A stretch of DNA of 64,000 nt from Paenibacillus sp. NFR01 (GTDB lineage: Bacteria > Bacillota > Bacilli > Paenibacillales > Paenibacillaceae), in contig NZ_FOIK01000001.1 in the NCBI RefSeq assembly GCF_900111565.1, positions 744,001 through 808,000 on the forward strand. The letters run 5' to 3'. The translations under genes and the position numbers were made by a program. This document shows positions 24,780-33,840 of the stretch, in pieces. Below the pieces are notes generated by a model, which saw only the letters and a list, made by a program, of their open reading frames with translations, made no database searches and was not told the DNA's origin. How positions within the stretch are numbered: the stretch's first letter is position 1; every line of letters starts with the position of its first letter.

Positions 24780-25736
24780 ATGAAGAAAAGCATCAAAGGT
24801 ATGGTAATCGCAAGTATTATGGCGTTAGGTATTGGCTCGGCATTCAGCGCGTATGCGGCACCGGCGGCGAAAACAGCGGCTCCGACGACGCAGAAGATCA
24901 CTTATAAAGGCAAGGTGTACACCGTTCCCGCCAAGACCGATAACATCGTCATCGCCGGTGCGATCGAAGCGCTGGAAGATGCACTGGTGCTGAACGTCAA
25001 GCCGAAGGGGGCGCTGACGGTAGGTGGCGAATTCCCAAGCCTGTTCAGCAAGATCACCGCAAGCTCAACGCCGATCGGGGAGAAAATCGAGCCGAATTTC
25101 GAAGCTATCCTGAAGCTCAAACCGGCTATTATCCTCAGCAGCACCAAATTCCCGGCGGAAACGAACGAGAAGCTTGGAAAAATCGCGACCACCATTCCCG
25201 TCTCCCATATCGCAACGGATTGGATGGACAATTTGAAGCTGCTGGCACAGCTCACCGGCAAACAAAAGGAAGCGACTGCCGAAATTCTGAAGTACCAAAG
25301 CCAGCTGAAAACGGTCAAGGAAAAGCTTGCGCCGAAGCTCAAAGGCAAGACCGTCATGGCTCTTCGCATCCGTACCGGCAACCTATTCATTTATCCGCAG
25401 GACGTTTTCTTTAACCGCTCGCTTTACGCCGATCTTGGCGCCGCTGTACCGGGCGTCATCCAAAAAGCCAAAGCGCAGCAGAACATTTCGCTGGAGGCTT
25501 TTGCCGCCGTGAACCCGGACATTCTGTTCGTTCAGTTCTCGCCGGATGAAAACAAGGATAACCCGAAAGCGCTTGAAGAGTTGCAGAACAATCCGATCTG
25601 GAAAAGCCTGAAGGCGGTCAAGAGCGGCAATGTGTACGTGAATCTGGTGGATCCGCTGGCTCAAGGCGGCACCGCGTACAGCAAGTTCTCGTTCATTCAG
25701 GCGTTGTCCAAAACAAAGCTTTATACGGGCAAGTAA
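24780..25736 (+). CDS. Iron-siderophore-type solute-binding protein, non-lipoprotein
   Basis: A 318-residue exported binding protein. The signal peptide ends near AYA-AP with no lipobox cysteine, so it would be released rather than anchored. The mature part is PeripBP_2-like: PAKTDNIVIAGAIEALEDALVL, LKPAIILSS, IPVSHIATDW and AVKSGNVYVNLVDPL. A good Fur box precedes it, so it belongs to the iron response, but no permease or ATPase gene follows; it may hand ligand to the nearby FecCD permeases or to a distant system. ATG at 24780 is preferred over the upstream frame because the signal peptide starts there. Confidence 0.87.
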   Translation: MKKSIKGMVIASIMALGIGSAFSAYAAPAAKTAAPTTQKITYKGKVYTVPAKTDNIVIAGAIEALEDALVLNVKPKGALTVGGEFPSLFSKITASSTPIGEKIEPNFEAILKLKPAIILSSTKFPAETNEKLGKIATTIPVSHIATDWMDNLKLLAQLTGKQKEATAEILKYQSQLKTVKEKLAPKLKGKTVMALRIRTGNLFIYPQDVFFNRSLYADLGAAVPGVIQKAKAQQNISLEAFAAVNPDILFVQFSPDENKDNPKALEELQNNPIWKSLKAVKSGNVYVNLVDPLAQGGTAYSKFSFIQALSKTKLYTGK

Positions 25737-25749
25737 TCTTGCATTACCG

Positions 25750-25786
25750 AAAGCAGTCTGCGTGCCACGCGGGCTGCTTTTTTGTT
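25750..25786 (+). terminator. Terminator of the binding-protein gene
   Basis: AAAGCAG...CTGCTTTTTT with an inner CGTG/CACG stem and T-run. Confidence 0.85.
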
Positions 25787-25862
25787 TTGTTGCCGGGAGT
25801 CTTGCAATCGCGCTCAATCGCGGTTATTATAGATAAATAAAGTCCGTAATTGAGGTGCAGAG

Positions 25863-26264
25863 ATGAAATACTCGAAAGCTACGAACTACGCGCTGCATAC
25901 CATGGTATTCCTGATGGCGGCGGGAGGCGGAAAGCCCGTCGGTGTCCAGCCGCTGGCGGAGCGGCAAGGCGTATCGCCGACGTATTTGTCCAAGATTCTG
26001 ACCAAGCTTGTCAAAGCGGGATTGATCGAATCCGCTTCCGGGGCGAACGGAGGGTACCGGATCAGACGCCACCAGGAGGATATTTCCTTTTTGGACGTTA
26101 TTCATGCCATCGAGGGCACGGCTTCGTTATTTGAATGCTCGATGGAGCATTCCGCTGAATGCCTGATCGATCAAGAGATGCGACGGGCCGAAGAGCAGAT
26201 GGAGCAGTATTTGCGCGACAAGAAGCTGGTTGATCTGGCCGGAAAAATGGCGAAGGCCCGGTAG
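25863..26264 (+). CDS. Rrf2-family transcriptional regulator
   Basis: A 133-residue winged-helix regulator. It begins MKYSKATNYALHTMVFL, has VSPTYLSKILTKLVKAGLI as the recognition helix and GANGGYRI as the wing. Only two cysteines (ECSMEHSAEC, about residues 96-104) are spaced as in Rrf2 ligand regions, so an Fe-S cluster is possible but the usual three-cysteine set is incomplete. It lies 87 bases upstream of a methyltransferase gene on the same strand and probably controls it. Confidence 0.9.
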   Translation: MKYSKATNYALHTMVFLMAAGGGKPVGVQPLAERQGVSPTYLSKILTKLVKAGLIESASGANGGYRIRRHQEDISFLDVIHAIEGTASLFECSMEHSAECLIDQEMRRAEEQMEQYLRDKKLVDLAGKMAKAR

Positions 26265-26350
26265 GGCGGCGTTATTTTTCGGTTTAATCATAGATATCAA
26301 AAGTCTTTAAAGTCTATGTAATTAATAAATGCGAAAGCGGGGAAATTGAA

Positions 26351-27256
26351 ATGGGCAGCGATTTGTTTGATGCAGCGGTATGGGAACAAGCATGGAAGGA
26401 CGATCCGAAGGCGATGGGTAACCGCTTTCGGACGACGGGAACGGATACCACCAAATCGTTTGACGATAAAGCCGTGGTCTTCGACAAAGAGGTCTTCAGC
26501 GAAAGCGGCCGGCAGCGTGCGGAACGGATTATCGGCTGGCTGGAGGGGCTTGGCGTGGAGTTTGCCGGGCTAAGTGTGCTGGATATCGGTGCTGCTTCCG
26601 GCGGGTTTGCGGTACCCTTTGCCGACCGGGGCGCCAAGGTAACCGCAGTTGAGCCGAATGGGCCGCTAGGGGAATTGTTCGTCCGGAATACCGCCCGCTT
26701 CACGAACGGCGAAATCGAGCTTGTGCAGGAACCGTTCGAGGACATCGATTTGGAGGCCAGGGGCTGGCTCAAAGCCTTTGATCTGGTGTTTGTCTCCATG
26801 TGTCCGGTTGTGCATGATTGGGAAAGCGTCGAACGGGTGATCGGCTGCGCAAGCCGATACTGCTATATCAGTATGTTGGCCGGCGGCATGGACCATAGCT
26901 TGCGCACCGAGCTGCTGCCGGTGCTTACCGGTAAGGCGATGCCGGTGGAAAGCTCGGATATGGCCTATTTAAACCAGCTACTGTATTTAAAAGGCTATTC
27001 GTACGAGTCCATCATTACCCGCGAGTCGAAAAGCGCAGAGTTTACGATTGAAGGAGCGATTGACGACGTGATGGATGGGATGAAAGCCCATTTCGGTCTG
27101 GCGACGGAGGAAGCCCGCAACAAAGCCAAAGCTTATCTTCAGCAAACTTATCCCGACAATAAAGTCGTCATCCGCCAAGGCGGGCGATTCGGCAAGGTGC
27201 TGATTCAGCTCCGGGAACAGCAAATGTACAGCCGGGCTGCTGCAAACAAAATATAG
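26351..27256 (+). CDS. Class I SAM-dependent methyltransferase
   Basis: A 301-residue methyltransferase. Motif I is VLDIGAASGGFAVPFADRGAK (about residues 77-97), motif II acid is AVEPNG, and motif IV is FDLVFVSMCPVV. A charged N-terminal region of about 70 residues precedes the fold. The substrate is unknown; the FVSMCPVVHDW stretch resembles metabolite or tRNA methylases rather than DNA ones. The Rrf2 regulator upstream suggests redox- or metal-linked expression. A strong terminator follows. Confidence 0.82.
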   Translation: MGSDLFDAAVWEQAWKDDPKAMGNRFRTTGTDTTKSFDDKAVVFDKEVFSESGRQRAERIIGWLEGLGVEFAGLSVLDIGAASGGFAVPFADRGAKVTAVEPNGPLGELFVRNTARFTNGEIELVQEPFEDIDLEARGWLKAFDLVFVSMCPVVHDWESVERVIGCASRYCYISMLAGGMDHSLRTELLPVLTGKAMPVESSDMAYLNQLLYLKGYSYESIITRESKSAEFTIEGAIDDVMDGMKAHFGLATEEARNKAKAYLQQTYPDNKVVIRQGGRFGKVLIQLREQQMYSRAAANKI

Positions 27257-27279
27257 GGCATATCGCACTTGAGAGCGTA

Positions 27280-27309
27280 AAACACCGATCTGCGGATCGG
27301 TGTTTTTTT
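27280..27309 (+). terminator. Terminator of the methyltransferase gene
   Basis: AACACCGATC-TGCG-GATCGGTGTT with seven T; perfect 10-base stem. Confidence 0.92.
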
Positions 27310-27401
27310 GTACCCATACGAAAGGTGCAACATTAGCAGTGCGCATAACTTTTACCTTGGATGGAAAAATAAGACGACAACATTCGGCGGAGGTCATGAC
27401 C

Positions 27402-29012
27402 ATGAATATCGCGCGCTGGGCGAAAAGAAAGATGCGGCGGAATTCACTATCCGGCCTGGGATCAAAAAACAGCCGACCGGCAAACCAAGCCAGGGCTGCC
27501 CTGCAAGCGCCGGTAACCGGCGTGCCTGAAGGAACCGGCGATCCCCTGAAATGGCTGCAAACCCAGCTTGCCACCAGGACGGACGTGGTGGTTCATTCAT
27601 TTGATGCAGGTCCTGGCGTCCGCTGTACACTGGTTTTTCTGGCCGGCATGGTCAGCAAAGAAACGGTGGAGAAGCAAGTGCTTATACCGCTGGTAGGGAT
27701 GGACGGTGTGGGCAGCCCGGAGGAATTTATCAAGGAGATCTTGGTGTATAAGCGTTTGCCGGTAGTACAGCAATCTGTCTGCAGCTCTTTGCAGGAGGTG
27801 CTGCGCGGGATCCTGGCGGGCGAAGCGGTGCTGTTTATTGCCGGCGAACCCCGGATGCTGACGATCAAAGCAGCGCAGTACGAGAAACGGGTAGTTCAGG
27901 AAGCGCCGAACGAAGCGGTCGTGCGCGGCCCAAGGGAAGCGTTTATTGAAGATCTGCAGACAAATCTGACGCTGGTTCGCCGCAAGCTGAAAACATCCGC
28001 GCTGAAGATTGAAATGATGAGCATCGGGAAGCTCAGCCAGACCGACGTTGCCATTGTCTATGTTGAAGGTATCTGCGACCCGAAACTCGTCAGCGAGATG
28101 AAGCGGCGGCTGTCCGCCATCGACCTGGATATTATACTCGGTTCCAGTTATCTGGAAGAATTGATCGAAGACAACCCTTATTCACCTTTTCCGCAATTGC
28201 AGTATACGGAGCGTCCGGACGTCATCAGCGCAGCGGCAGTCGAAGGGCGGGTCGGGCTTATTGTCGACGGAACGCCGATTGCCCTTCTGGCGCCGGTGAA
28301 CGTAACGATGCTGATGCAGGCCTCGGAGGACTATTATCAGCGGTATATATCAGCAAGCTGGATCCGGCTGATCCGTTATACGTTTGCGTTTATCTCGCTG
28401 CTGCTTCCATCCGTCTACGTGGCGATCACTACGTTTCATCCGGATATGATTCCAGAGAATCTGCTGATTACAGTAGCTTCATCGCGCGAAGTTGTGCCTT
28501 TTCCTGCGCTGGTGGAAGCGTTCATCATGGAGCTTTCGTTTGAAGCGCTCCGGGAAGCAACGGTCCGTATTCCAAAGGCCATCGGCCAGTCGGTTTCAGT
28601 CATCGGGGCACTGATTATCGGCACGGCAGCTGTGCAGGCGGGTATCGTCTCGGCAGCCATGGTCATAATCGTCTCGATGACGGGCATCGCCTCGTTCATT
28701 ATCCCGCATTTCGATTTGGGTCTTGCTTTCCGCTTCCTGCGGTTTCCGATCATGATTCTGGCTGGGATGTTTGGTATGTTCGGCATTGCTTGCGGCATTA
28801 TTATCATTTACCTGCATCTGACGGAGCTGCATTCGTTCGGATATCCTTACATGGCCCCGTTCGCACCGCTGAGCACCGCCAGTCTGAAAGACACGGTGAT
28901 CCGCGCTCCCTGGTGGAAGATGAAGCTGCGGCCTCCGTTCGCCAAAGGGAACCGGACCCGGCAGGGTGCAAATCCGAGGCGTTGGGATACCGGCAATGGG
29001 GGCAAAGAATAA
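27402..29012 (+). CDS. GerA-family spore germination protein (receptor A subunit)
   Basis: A 536-residue germinant-receptor subunit. A hydrophilic N-terminal domain (about residues 1-290, with FIEDLQTNLTLVRRKLK and YVEGICDPKLVSEMKRRL) precedes five or so membrane segments (about 305-480: FAFISLLLPSVYVAITTFHPD, PRIPKAIGQSVSVIGALIIG). ATG at 27402 is chosen because GGAGG lies 8 bases upstream. It senses nutrients in the inner spore membrane together with the B and C subunits encoded downstream. It is the first gene of a complete A-C-D-B operon. Confidence 0.96.
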   Translation: MNIARWAKRKMRRNSLSGLGSKNSRPANQARAALQAPVTGVPEGTGDPLKWLQTQLATRTDVVVHSFDAGPGVRCTLVFLAGMVSKETVEKQVLIPLVGMDGVGSPEEFIKEILVYKRLPVVQQSVCSSLQEVLRGILAGEAVLFIAGEPRMLTIKAAQYEKRVVQEAPNEAVVRGPREAFIEDLQTNLTLVRRKLKTSALKIEMMSIGKLSQTDVAIVYVEGICDPKLVSEMKRRLSAIDLDIILGSSYLEELIEDNPYSPFPQLQYTERPDVISAAAVEGRVGLIVDGTPIALLAPVNVTMLMQASEDYYQRYISASWIRLIRYTFAFISLLLPSVYVAITTFHPDMIPENLLITVASSREVVPFPALVEAFIMELSFEALREATVRIPKAIGQSVSVIGALIIGTAAVQAGIVSAAMVIIVSMTGIASFIIPHFDLGLAFRFLRFPIMILAGMFGMFGIACGIIIIYLHLTELHSFGYPYMAPFAPLSTASLKDTVIRAPWWKMKLRPPFAKGNRTRQGANPRRWDTGNGGKE

Positions 29013-30229
29013 TGCGCATATCCATCCGATGCATACGGACGGCGGGTGGAATCCTGGCGGGACTGCTGATGCTGCAGCTAACCGGCTGCTGGTCTTCGGT
29101 GGAGCTGGATCATCGTGCATTTGCCCGGGTGATGCTGCTTGACCGAACAGAGGAAGGAGTCGAACTGAGCTTGGGTTTTCCACTGCCTAACCAGATCATG
29201 GCCGGTAGCTCCGGCGGCGGATCGGCCAGTGGAAGTACACACCAGCAGGATTACACATACACGTCCAAGACTGGTCCCAGCATTGGGGAAGCGTTTCAGA
29301 AGATTCAAACCGATCTGCCGCGTAAAATTACATTCGGCCAATTAAGAAATATAATTATCGGGAAAAAGTATGCGGAATCCAGGGAAGATATTCTGGCCTT
29401 GTCCGATTTCGTTTCTCGGCAGCCCTTGATCCATATTAACGGGAATTTGTTCATGACCTTGAAGCAAGCGAAGCATTTCGCCCAAATCCCGGCGATTTTC
29501 GAACGCTTCCCTTCGGTCATACTCGCCGATTATGCCAAGGAAAAGAATACGCTGATCATCACATTGAAAGACATGCTTAGCGCTTTATACGCCGGGGGCG
29601 ATTTTCTCCTTCCGGAGCTGACCTTTAAGGAAATCGCACCTGTAGATAATCAGTCATCGGGCCAACCCGGCCCGAATTGGCTCGGAGCGGGGGGAGCAGG
29701 TGTTTTTACCCAAGGCCGTTTGAACGGTATGTTAAGTCCGGAACAGACCCGGGCGGTAATGTGGTTGCTGCAGGATGAAGGCGGGTTGAATTATAGCGCA
29801 ATATCCCCGAAGGATGGCAAAAATGTTTCTCTGCTGCTAAAGAGCGGGAAGCGCCGCATTAAACCTGTGGTGAAGAACGGTGAAATTGCTTTTACGCTGG
29901 GCTTGTCGATCGGCGCTGGAATTCTGGCGACTGATTCTTCGATAGACTTAACGGACCCGGTGCAGCTGCGGGAGCTGGAACAAGAAGTCGGCGATGAACT
30001 TAGCGAACACATCCGTTCGGCGTTTGCTAACTTCAGCGGTCTGCATTCCGATCCGCTGCAAATGGGTTCATATTTACGCTGGCATCACCCGGCGCTGTGG
30101 CGGCGGATCAAGCCGGACTGGCGGGATAAGATTGCCGGCGACGTGGAGATCCGGCCTGATATTGACGTTACGGTCAAATGGAGCGGATCTTCGCAAAAAC
30201 AAAATTGGCAGAAATATATTACCAAGTAA
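29012..30229 (+). CDS. Ger(x)C-family germination lipoprotein (C subunit)
   Basis: A 405-residue lipoprotein. The signal peptide ends in the lipobox LTGC followed by WSSVELDHRAFA, the hallmark N-terminus of Ger(x)C proteins. Domains I-III follow with KITFGQLRNIIIGKKYA and a C-terminal VEIRPDIDVTVKWSGS strand. The ATG overlaps the A-subunit stop by one base (TAATG). It would sit on the outer face of the inner spore membrane and is needed for receptor assembly. Confidence 0.96.
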   Translation: MRISIRCIRTAGGILAGLLMLQLTGCWSSVELDHRAFARVMLLDRTEEGVELSLGFPLPNQIMAGSSGGGSASGSTHQQDYTYTSKTGPSIGEAFQKIQTDLPRKITFGQLRNIIIGKKYAESREDILALSDFVSRQPLIHINGNLFMTLKQAKHFAQIPAIFERFPSVILADYAKEKNTLIITLKDMLSALYAGGDFLLPELTFKEIAPVDNQSSGQPGPNWLGAGGAGVFTQGRLNGMLSPEQTRAVMWLLQDEGGLNYSAISPKDGKNVSLLLKSGKRRIKPVVKNGEIAFTLGLSIGAGILATDSSIDLTDPVQLRELEQEVGDELSEHIRSAFANFSGLHSDPLQMGSYLRWHHPALWRRIKPDWRDKIAGDVEIRPDIDVTVKWSGSSQKQNWQKYITK

Positions 30230-30240
30230 AGGAGAAAGGA

Positions 30241-30465
30241 ATGGGACTGATAGCCGCAGTCTATCTATGCATTGGTTGGTACGAGCAGGGCTACATGAAG
30301 CGCCAAAAACGTTCAAAGCGCGCGAAAAGGCGGATGTGGAGCATGACCTTTCTGCTTCTGTTTACGACAGAAGCGATATATCTGACCCGGGAGCGGATGA
30401 GTGTGGCGATGATGATGCGCTACCTCTTTTATGGGATTCAGAAAGCATTGTTTTTCGAGCTGTGA
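30241..30465 (+). CDS. Small two-TM germination protein (GerXD-like)
   Basis: A 74-residue protein inside the germination operon, 11 bases after gerC, with AAGGAG before ATG at 30241. Two hydrophobic segments flank a strongly basic loop (KRQKRSKRAKRR); the second is followed by an amphipathic tail ending LFFEL. Small two-TM D proteins are known from several gerA-type operons, where they tune receptor response. The match is by size, topology and location only, since the family is weakly conserved in sequence. Confidence 0.7.
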   Translation: MGLIAAVYLCIGWYEQGYMKRQKRSKRAKRRMWSMTFLLLFTTEAIYLTRERMSVAMMMRYLFYGIQKALFFEL

Positions 30466-30477
30466 AAGGGGGACTCT

Positions 30478-31569
30478 ATGCGATCGATCACTTTGGTACA
30501 GGTATATATGTTTTTTGCCCAGTTTCTGTTCTCGACGACCATCGTGTTCTTTCTGAGTCCGCTGGTCCGGTCAGCCGGCTTTTCGGCTTGGGTGTCCATC
30601 GTGGCGGGTACGCTTATCGGATTACTAATCAGTTATTGGACCTATGTATTGTGCATGCGCAGGCCCGACCGTTATCTCGGCCAGTACGGCGGCGAAATCC
30701 TGGGACGTTGGCTGCATTACCCGTTGTTCTGCGTGTACATTTTCATTAACCTGTTTATTGCTGCGTTTGTTTTACGGCAACTGATCGGTTTCCTGGTACA
30801 GAACTATCTGATTGGCACGCCCTTTTGGCCCATTGCCCTGCTGTTTGGCATCTGCGTGAGCCAAGGCGTCCGGGCAGGAGCGCCGACGCTTTTCCGGTGC
30901 GCCCAGGGACTGTTTTTCTTCAGCATCCTGAGCGCATTGTCCTATCCTTTATTTGTCGCTCCCCAGCTGAAGCTCGATATGGCGATTGCTTTTTTGACCG
31001 ACATCCATCTGCCCGGTGCATGGGACGGCGCCGTTGTCATCGCTTCTCTGTTCAGCGAGACCACGTTTATTGCGTATGTATTTCCTTTGATCCAAAAGCA
31101 AGATAAGGTCATGAAGCCCGTTTTCTGGGCTTCCTTCACCGCGGTTGGAATCACGCTTGTCAATGTCATTACGGCCATCCTGTTGTTCGGTCCGGAGTTG
31201 ACGGCGAATTTGCAGTTTCCAGCTTTGGAGATCGTGCGGTTCATCCATGCAAGCGCCTTTTTTGAGAATCTGGACCCGCTGTTTATCGTATTCTGGCTGT
31301 ACAGCATGTTCTTCAAAACCTCCATGTTTTTGTTGATCGCGGTCATGAGCATGACGCATCTGCTGGGTTTAAACGACCATAAGCCGTTTTCGTTCATGAT
31401 GTCCGCCGCCATGGTGTTTATGGCTGTGTTCATGAACATTAATTCGGCGCAACTGCTGGAAATAACGGGCCAGGCGGAAGCGGCCTTCCTCTTGGTATCC
31501 ACTTGCCTGCCGCTTATTTACCTTGTCGTCGATACGCTGCGGAATTCATTTAAGAGCACCCCCACGTAA
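30478..31569 (+). CDS. GerAB/GerB-family germination permease (B subunit)
   Basis: A 363-residue membrane protein with ten hydrophobic segments of the APC transporter fold. It has VQVYMFFAQFLFSTTIVFFL at the start and LLISYWTYVLCMRRP in the early region, and a family-typical LIQKQDKVMKPVFWASF loop. It is thought to form the ligand-binding part of the receptor. It follows the D protein by 12 bases with an AAAGGGGG site. The operon order A-C-D-B differs from the common A-B-C. Confidence 0.95.
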   Translation: MRSITLVQVYMFFAQFLFSTTIVFFLSPLVRSAGFSAWVSIVAGTLIGLLISYWTYVLCMRRPDRYLGQYGGEILGRWLHYPLFCVYIFINLFIAAFVLRQLIGFLVQNYLIGTPFWPIALLFGICVSQGVRAGAPTLFRCAQGLFFFSILSALSYPLFVAPQLKLDMAIAFLTDIHLPGAWDGAVVIASLFSETTFIAYVFPLIQKQDKVMKPVFWASFTAVGITLVNVITAILLFGPELTANLQFPALEIVRFIHASAFFENLDPLFIVFWLYSMFFKTSMFLLIAVMSMTHLLGLNDHKPFSFMMSAAMVFMAVFMNINSAQLLEITGQAEAAFLLVSTCLPLIYLVVDTLRNSFKSTPT

Positions 31570-31585
31570 CGCGAAGACGAGGATT

Positions 31586-31601
31586 TCGGAAACGTTTGCG
31601 A
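31586..31601. promoter_or_regulatory. LacI-type operator
   Basis: TCGGAAACGTTTGCGA is palindromic except at one base pair and has the central AACGTT typical of LacI/GalR operators. It lies 77 bases before the amidohydrolase-LacI gene pair. Confidence 0.65.
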
Positions 31602-31677
31602 AAAAATATGATAACGGAAGGTTTTTTATGCTAATATGGGATTGAAATACCATCCTATATTCCGGGAGGCAGCATAT

Positions 31678-32823
31678 GTGAATCCTTCTAAAAAATCCTT
31701 GGCTATATTTGGAGCCTGCTGTGCCCTGTTGGCTTCAACAGGCTGCATGGCCGGATCTCTAAACGGTCAAGACAAAAGAGAAGCGTTACATGCCGAAAGC
31801 TCTATTAACTCTGCCGTTAGCATCGCATCAGGGACACATGCACCTACGCCTTCCAGCACGCCAACGCAGCAGCCTACATTTCCTCAGCTTGTGGATACTT
31901 ACGGCGATCTAGGGTTGATTGACGCCCACAATCATGATGCATCCGACGATAAATATGCTATGATGCACAATTTTTGGGAATCCACCAAGGTAAGCCATGT
32001 CGTTCTTTTCGGAGACGTTTCCGAACCTAGTGCCGTTTCGACCGATGCGAACAGCTGGTCCGCGTATCAGAGCGACCCCGGCTTTTACATCCCCTATTTT
32101 TCCGGCTTCGATCTTCATGATCCGGCATGTCTTGAGGTGATCAAGGCCAATTTGGAAAAAGGGTATTTCGGGTTAGGCGAGATCGCGGCGGCATCGACTT
32201 ATTCTCCGGTGGTATCAAAAGTCGCCTGGAAAGCGAACGATCCCCTGGATGGTTATCTTCCGCAGATTTACGATCTCATTGCCGAATACAAAGCCCCGAT
32301 ACTTCTGCATATCGATCCGCCGAACGGAGCACCGATAGCCAAACTGGAACAGGCTTTAAGCGAACATCCGGATACGATCTTTATTTTTGGTCATATGAAT
32401 GCTTACAACACGCCTGAAGAGATTGACCGCTTGTTGTCGAAATACCCGAATTTATACGCTGATTTTTTTGCCGGATTTTCCGTGTTTAACCCTGAAAGCG
32501 GGCTGCATCCCGAAATCTTTGTGCCGGTGATGAAAAAATATCCCGACCGGTTCATGCTCAGCACGGATTCCGGATACGGGCTAGAGGGCGGGGAAAAGAA
32601 AGCCGTTGTGGCCATGTACCGCATGCTGGATCTGCTTGACGATCCGAAAACGGCGCAGATGATCGCCCGGGATAATCTGATGAATCTGATTCAAGCGCAA
32701 ACGGCGACAAAGACGCAGTTGAAAGCGATCGGTGAACTGGAGAAAAGCACCGGCAAATTCTACGGGAAAAATCTAAGCAAGCTGGAAGCCGGAAAAATAC
32801 TGGCCCAGGCTCAAGAAGGATGA
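31678..32823 (+). CDS. Amidohydrolase-family lipoprotein
   Basis: A 381-residue lipoprotein. GTG at 31678 (GGGAGG 8 bases upstream) gives a signal peptide with lipobox STGC (Cys at about 23), then a Ser/Thr/Pro-rich linker. The barrel has metal-binding IDAHNHD (His-x-His, about residue 82), HID (about 198), FGHMN (His, about 227) and STDSGYG (Asp, about 288). The set fits Amidohydrolase_2 enzymes (decarboxylases, lactonases). An outer-surface amidohydrolase is unusual. A LacI-type regulator follows by 4 bases and an operator precedes it, so this is one inducible unit. Confidence 0.85.
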   Translation: MNPSKKSLAIFGACCALLASTGCMAGSLNGQDKREALHAESSINSAVSIASGTHAPTPSSTPTQQPTFPQLVDTYGDLGLIDAHNHDASDDKYAMMHNFWESTKVSHVVLFGDVSEPSAVSTDANSWSAYQSDPGFYIPYFSGFDLHDPACLEVIKANLEKGYFGLGEIAAASTYSPVVSKVAWKANDPLDGYLPQIYDLIAEYKAPILLHIDPPNGAPIAKLEQALSEHPDTIFIFGHMNAYNTPEEIDRLLSKYPNLYADFFAGFSVFNPESGLHPEIFVPVMKKYPDRFMLSTDSGYGLEGGEKKAVVAMYRMLDLLDDPKTAQMIARDNLMNLIQAQTATKTQLKAIGELEKSTGKFYGKNLSKLEAGKILAQAQEG

Positions 32824-32827
32824 TCGT

Positions 32828-33838
32828 ATGCCGGCAACAATAAAGGATTTGGCGAAAAAGGTCGGCTGCTCCGTCAGCACGGTCTCGCGTGCTTTAAACG
32901 GAAGTTATGGCGTACATCCGAGCATGATTGAAAAGGTTCGGCAAGCAGCCGAGGAGCTTGGGTACGTTCCAAATTCAGGAGCCAAACAGCTGGTGACTCG
33001 GCGGAGCAACCTGATCGGGGTTTTTTTTCCGGAGTTCGGGATGGAGTCCATTCGGGATTTCGAGGATTTTTTTGCGCCGCTGCGCAAGGCATTGCGTCTT
33101 TACCGTAAGGAAATGCTGATTTTCTCGGTACCGTTCGTTGGTTATCGGGGAGGGAGCCTGCGGGAATGGGTCCAATCGCGAAACCTGGAGGGCTGCGTGT
33201 TTCTGCAGCCTTTCTCCAAAGAGCATCCGCTCATGAAGGAGGCGCTGAAATTAAAGATACCTTCCGTTAATCTGGGCAACAGCTTGGGTCCACGCTGCTC
33301 TTTGGTAGCATCGGATGACTATGAAGGCGGGCGCATCGCCGGAACATACCTGGCCAGCCAAGGTCATCGCTTTATCGGCTACATCAACGGTCCGGAGCAG
33401 GTTCCGATCTGTCAGCAGCGATATGCGGGTTTTCGGGACGCGCTTGAGTCCGCAGGTATCATCCATGATCCTTCCTGGGTAGTAACGGGAGATTTCAGCG
33501 GGGCCAGCGGATCGAGTTGTGCCGCGCTGCTGCTGGAGAAGGCTCCGGAGATGACAGCCATTTGCTGCGCAAATGACCTTATGGCGATGGGAGCGATGCT
33601 GGAGCTGTACCGCAGATCGATTCCCGTTCCGGCACAAATGTCGGTGATGGGCTATGACGGGGCTTTTTTCACGGCGTATACGACGCCCCCATTGTCCACC
33701 GTTCGTCACTGCTTCGATTGGATCGGCACACACGCGGCCGAGCTATTAATCGAGCTGCTAAATGGAGGAGCCGGGCGAACGGTGCGTTTTCCTCCGGAGC
33801 TTCTATCCCGCGAATCCGTAAAAGATTTAAATAACTAA
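32828..33838 (+). CDS. LacI-family transcriptional regulator
   Basis: A 336-residue regulator. The N-terminal helix-turn-helix is TIKDLAKKVGCSVSTVSRALNG with the hinge helix PNSGAKQLVTRRS. The ligand domain has SDDYEGGRIAGTYLASQGH, CCANDLMAMGAM and MGYDGAFF. It is co-transcribed with the amidohydrolase and probably represses that gene from the palindrome at 31586. The ligand is probably a sugar or a related small molecule. Confidence 0.93.
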   Translation: MPATIKDLAKKVGCSVSTVSRALNGSYGVHPSMIEKVRQAAEELGYVPNSGAKQLVTRRSNLIGVFFPEFGMESIRDFEDFFAPLRKALRLYRKEMLIFSVPFVGYRGGSLREWVQSRNLEGCVFLQPFSKEHPLMKEALKLKIPSVNLGNSLGPRCSLVASDDYEGGRIAGTYLASQGHRFIGYINGPEQVPICQQRYAGFRDALESAGIIHDPSWVVTGDFSGASGSSCAALLLEKAPEMTAICCANDLMAMGAMLELYRRSIPVPAQMSVMGYDGAFFTAYTTPPLSTVRHCFDWIGTHAAELLIELLNGGAGRTVRFPPELLSRESVKDLNN

Positions 33839-33840
33839 AC

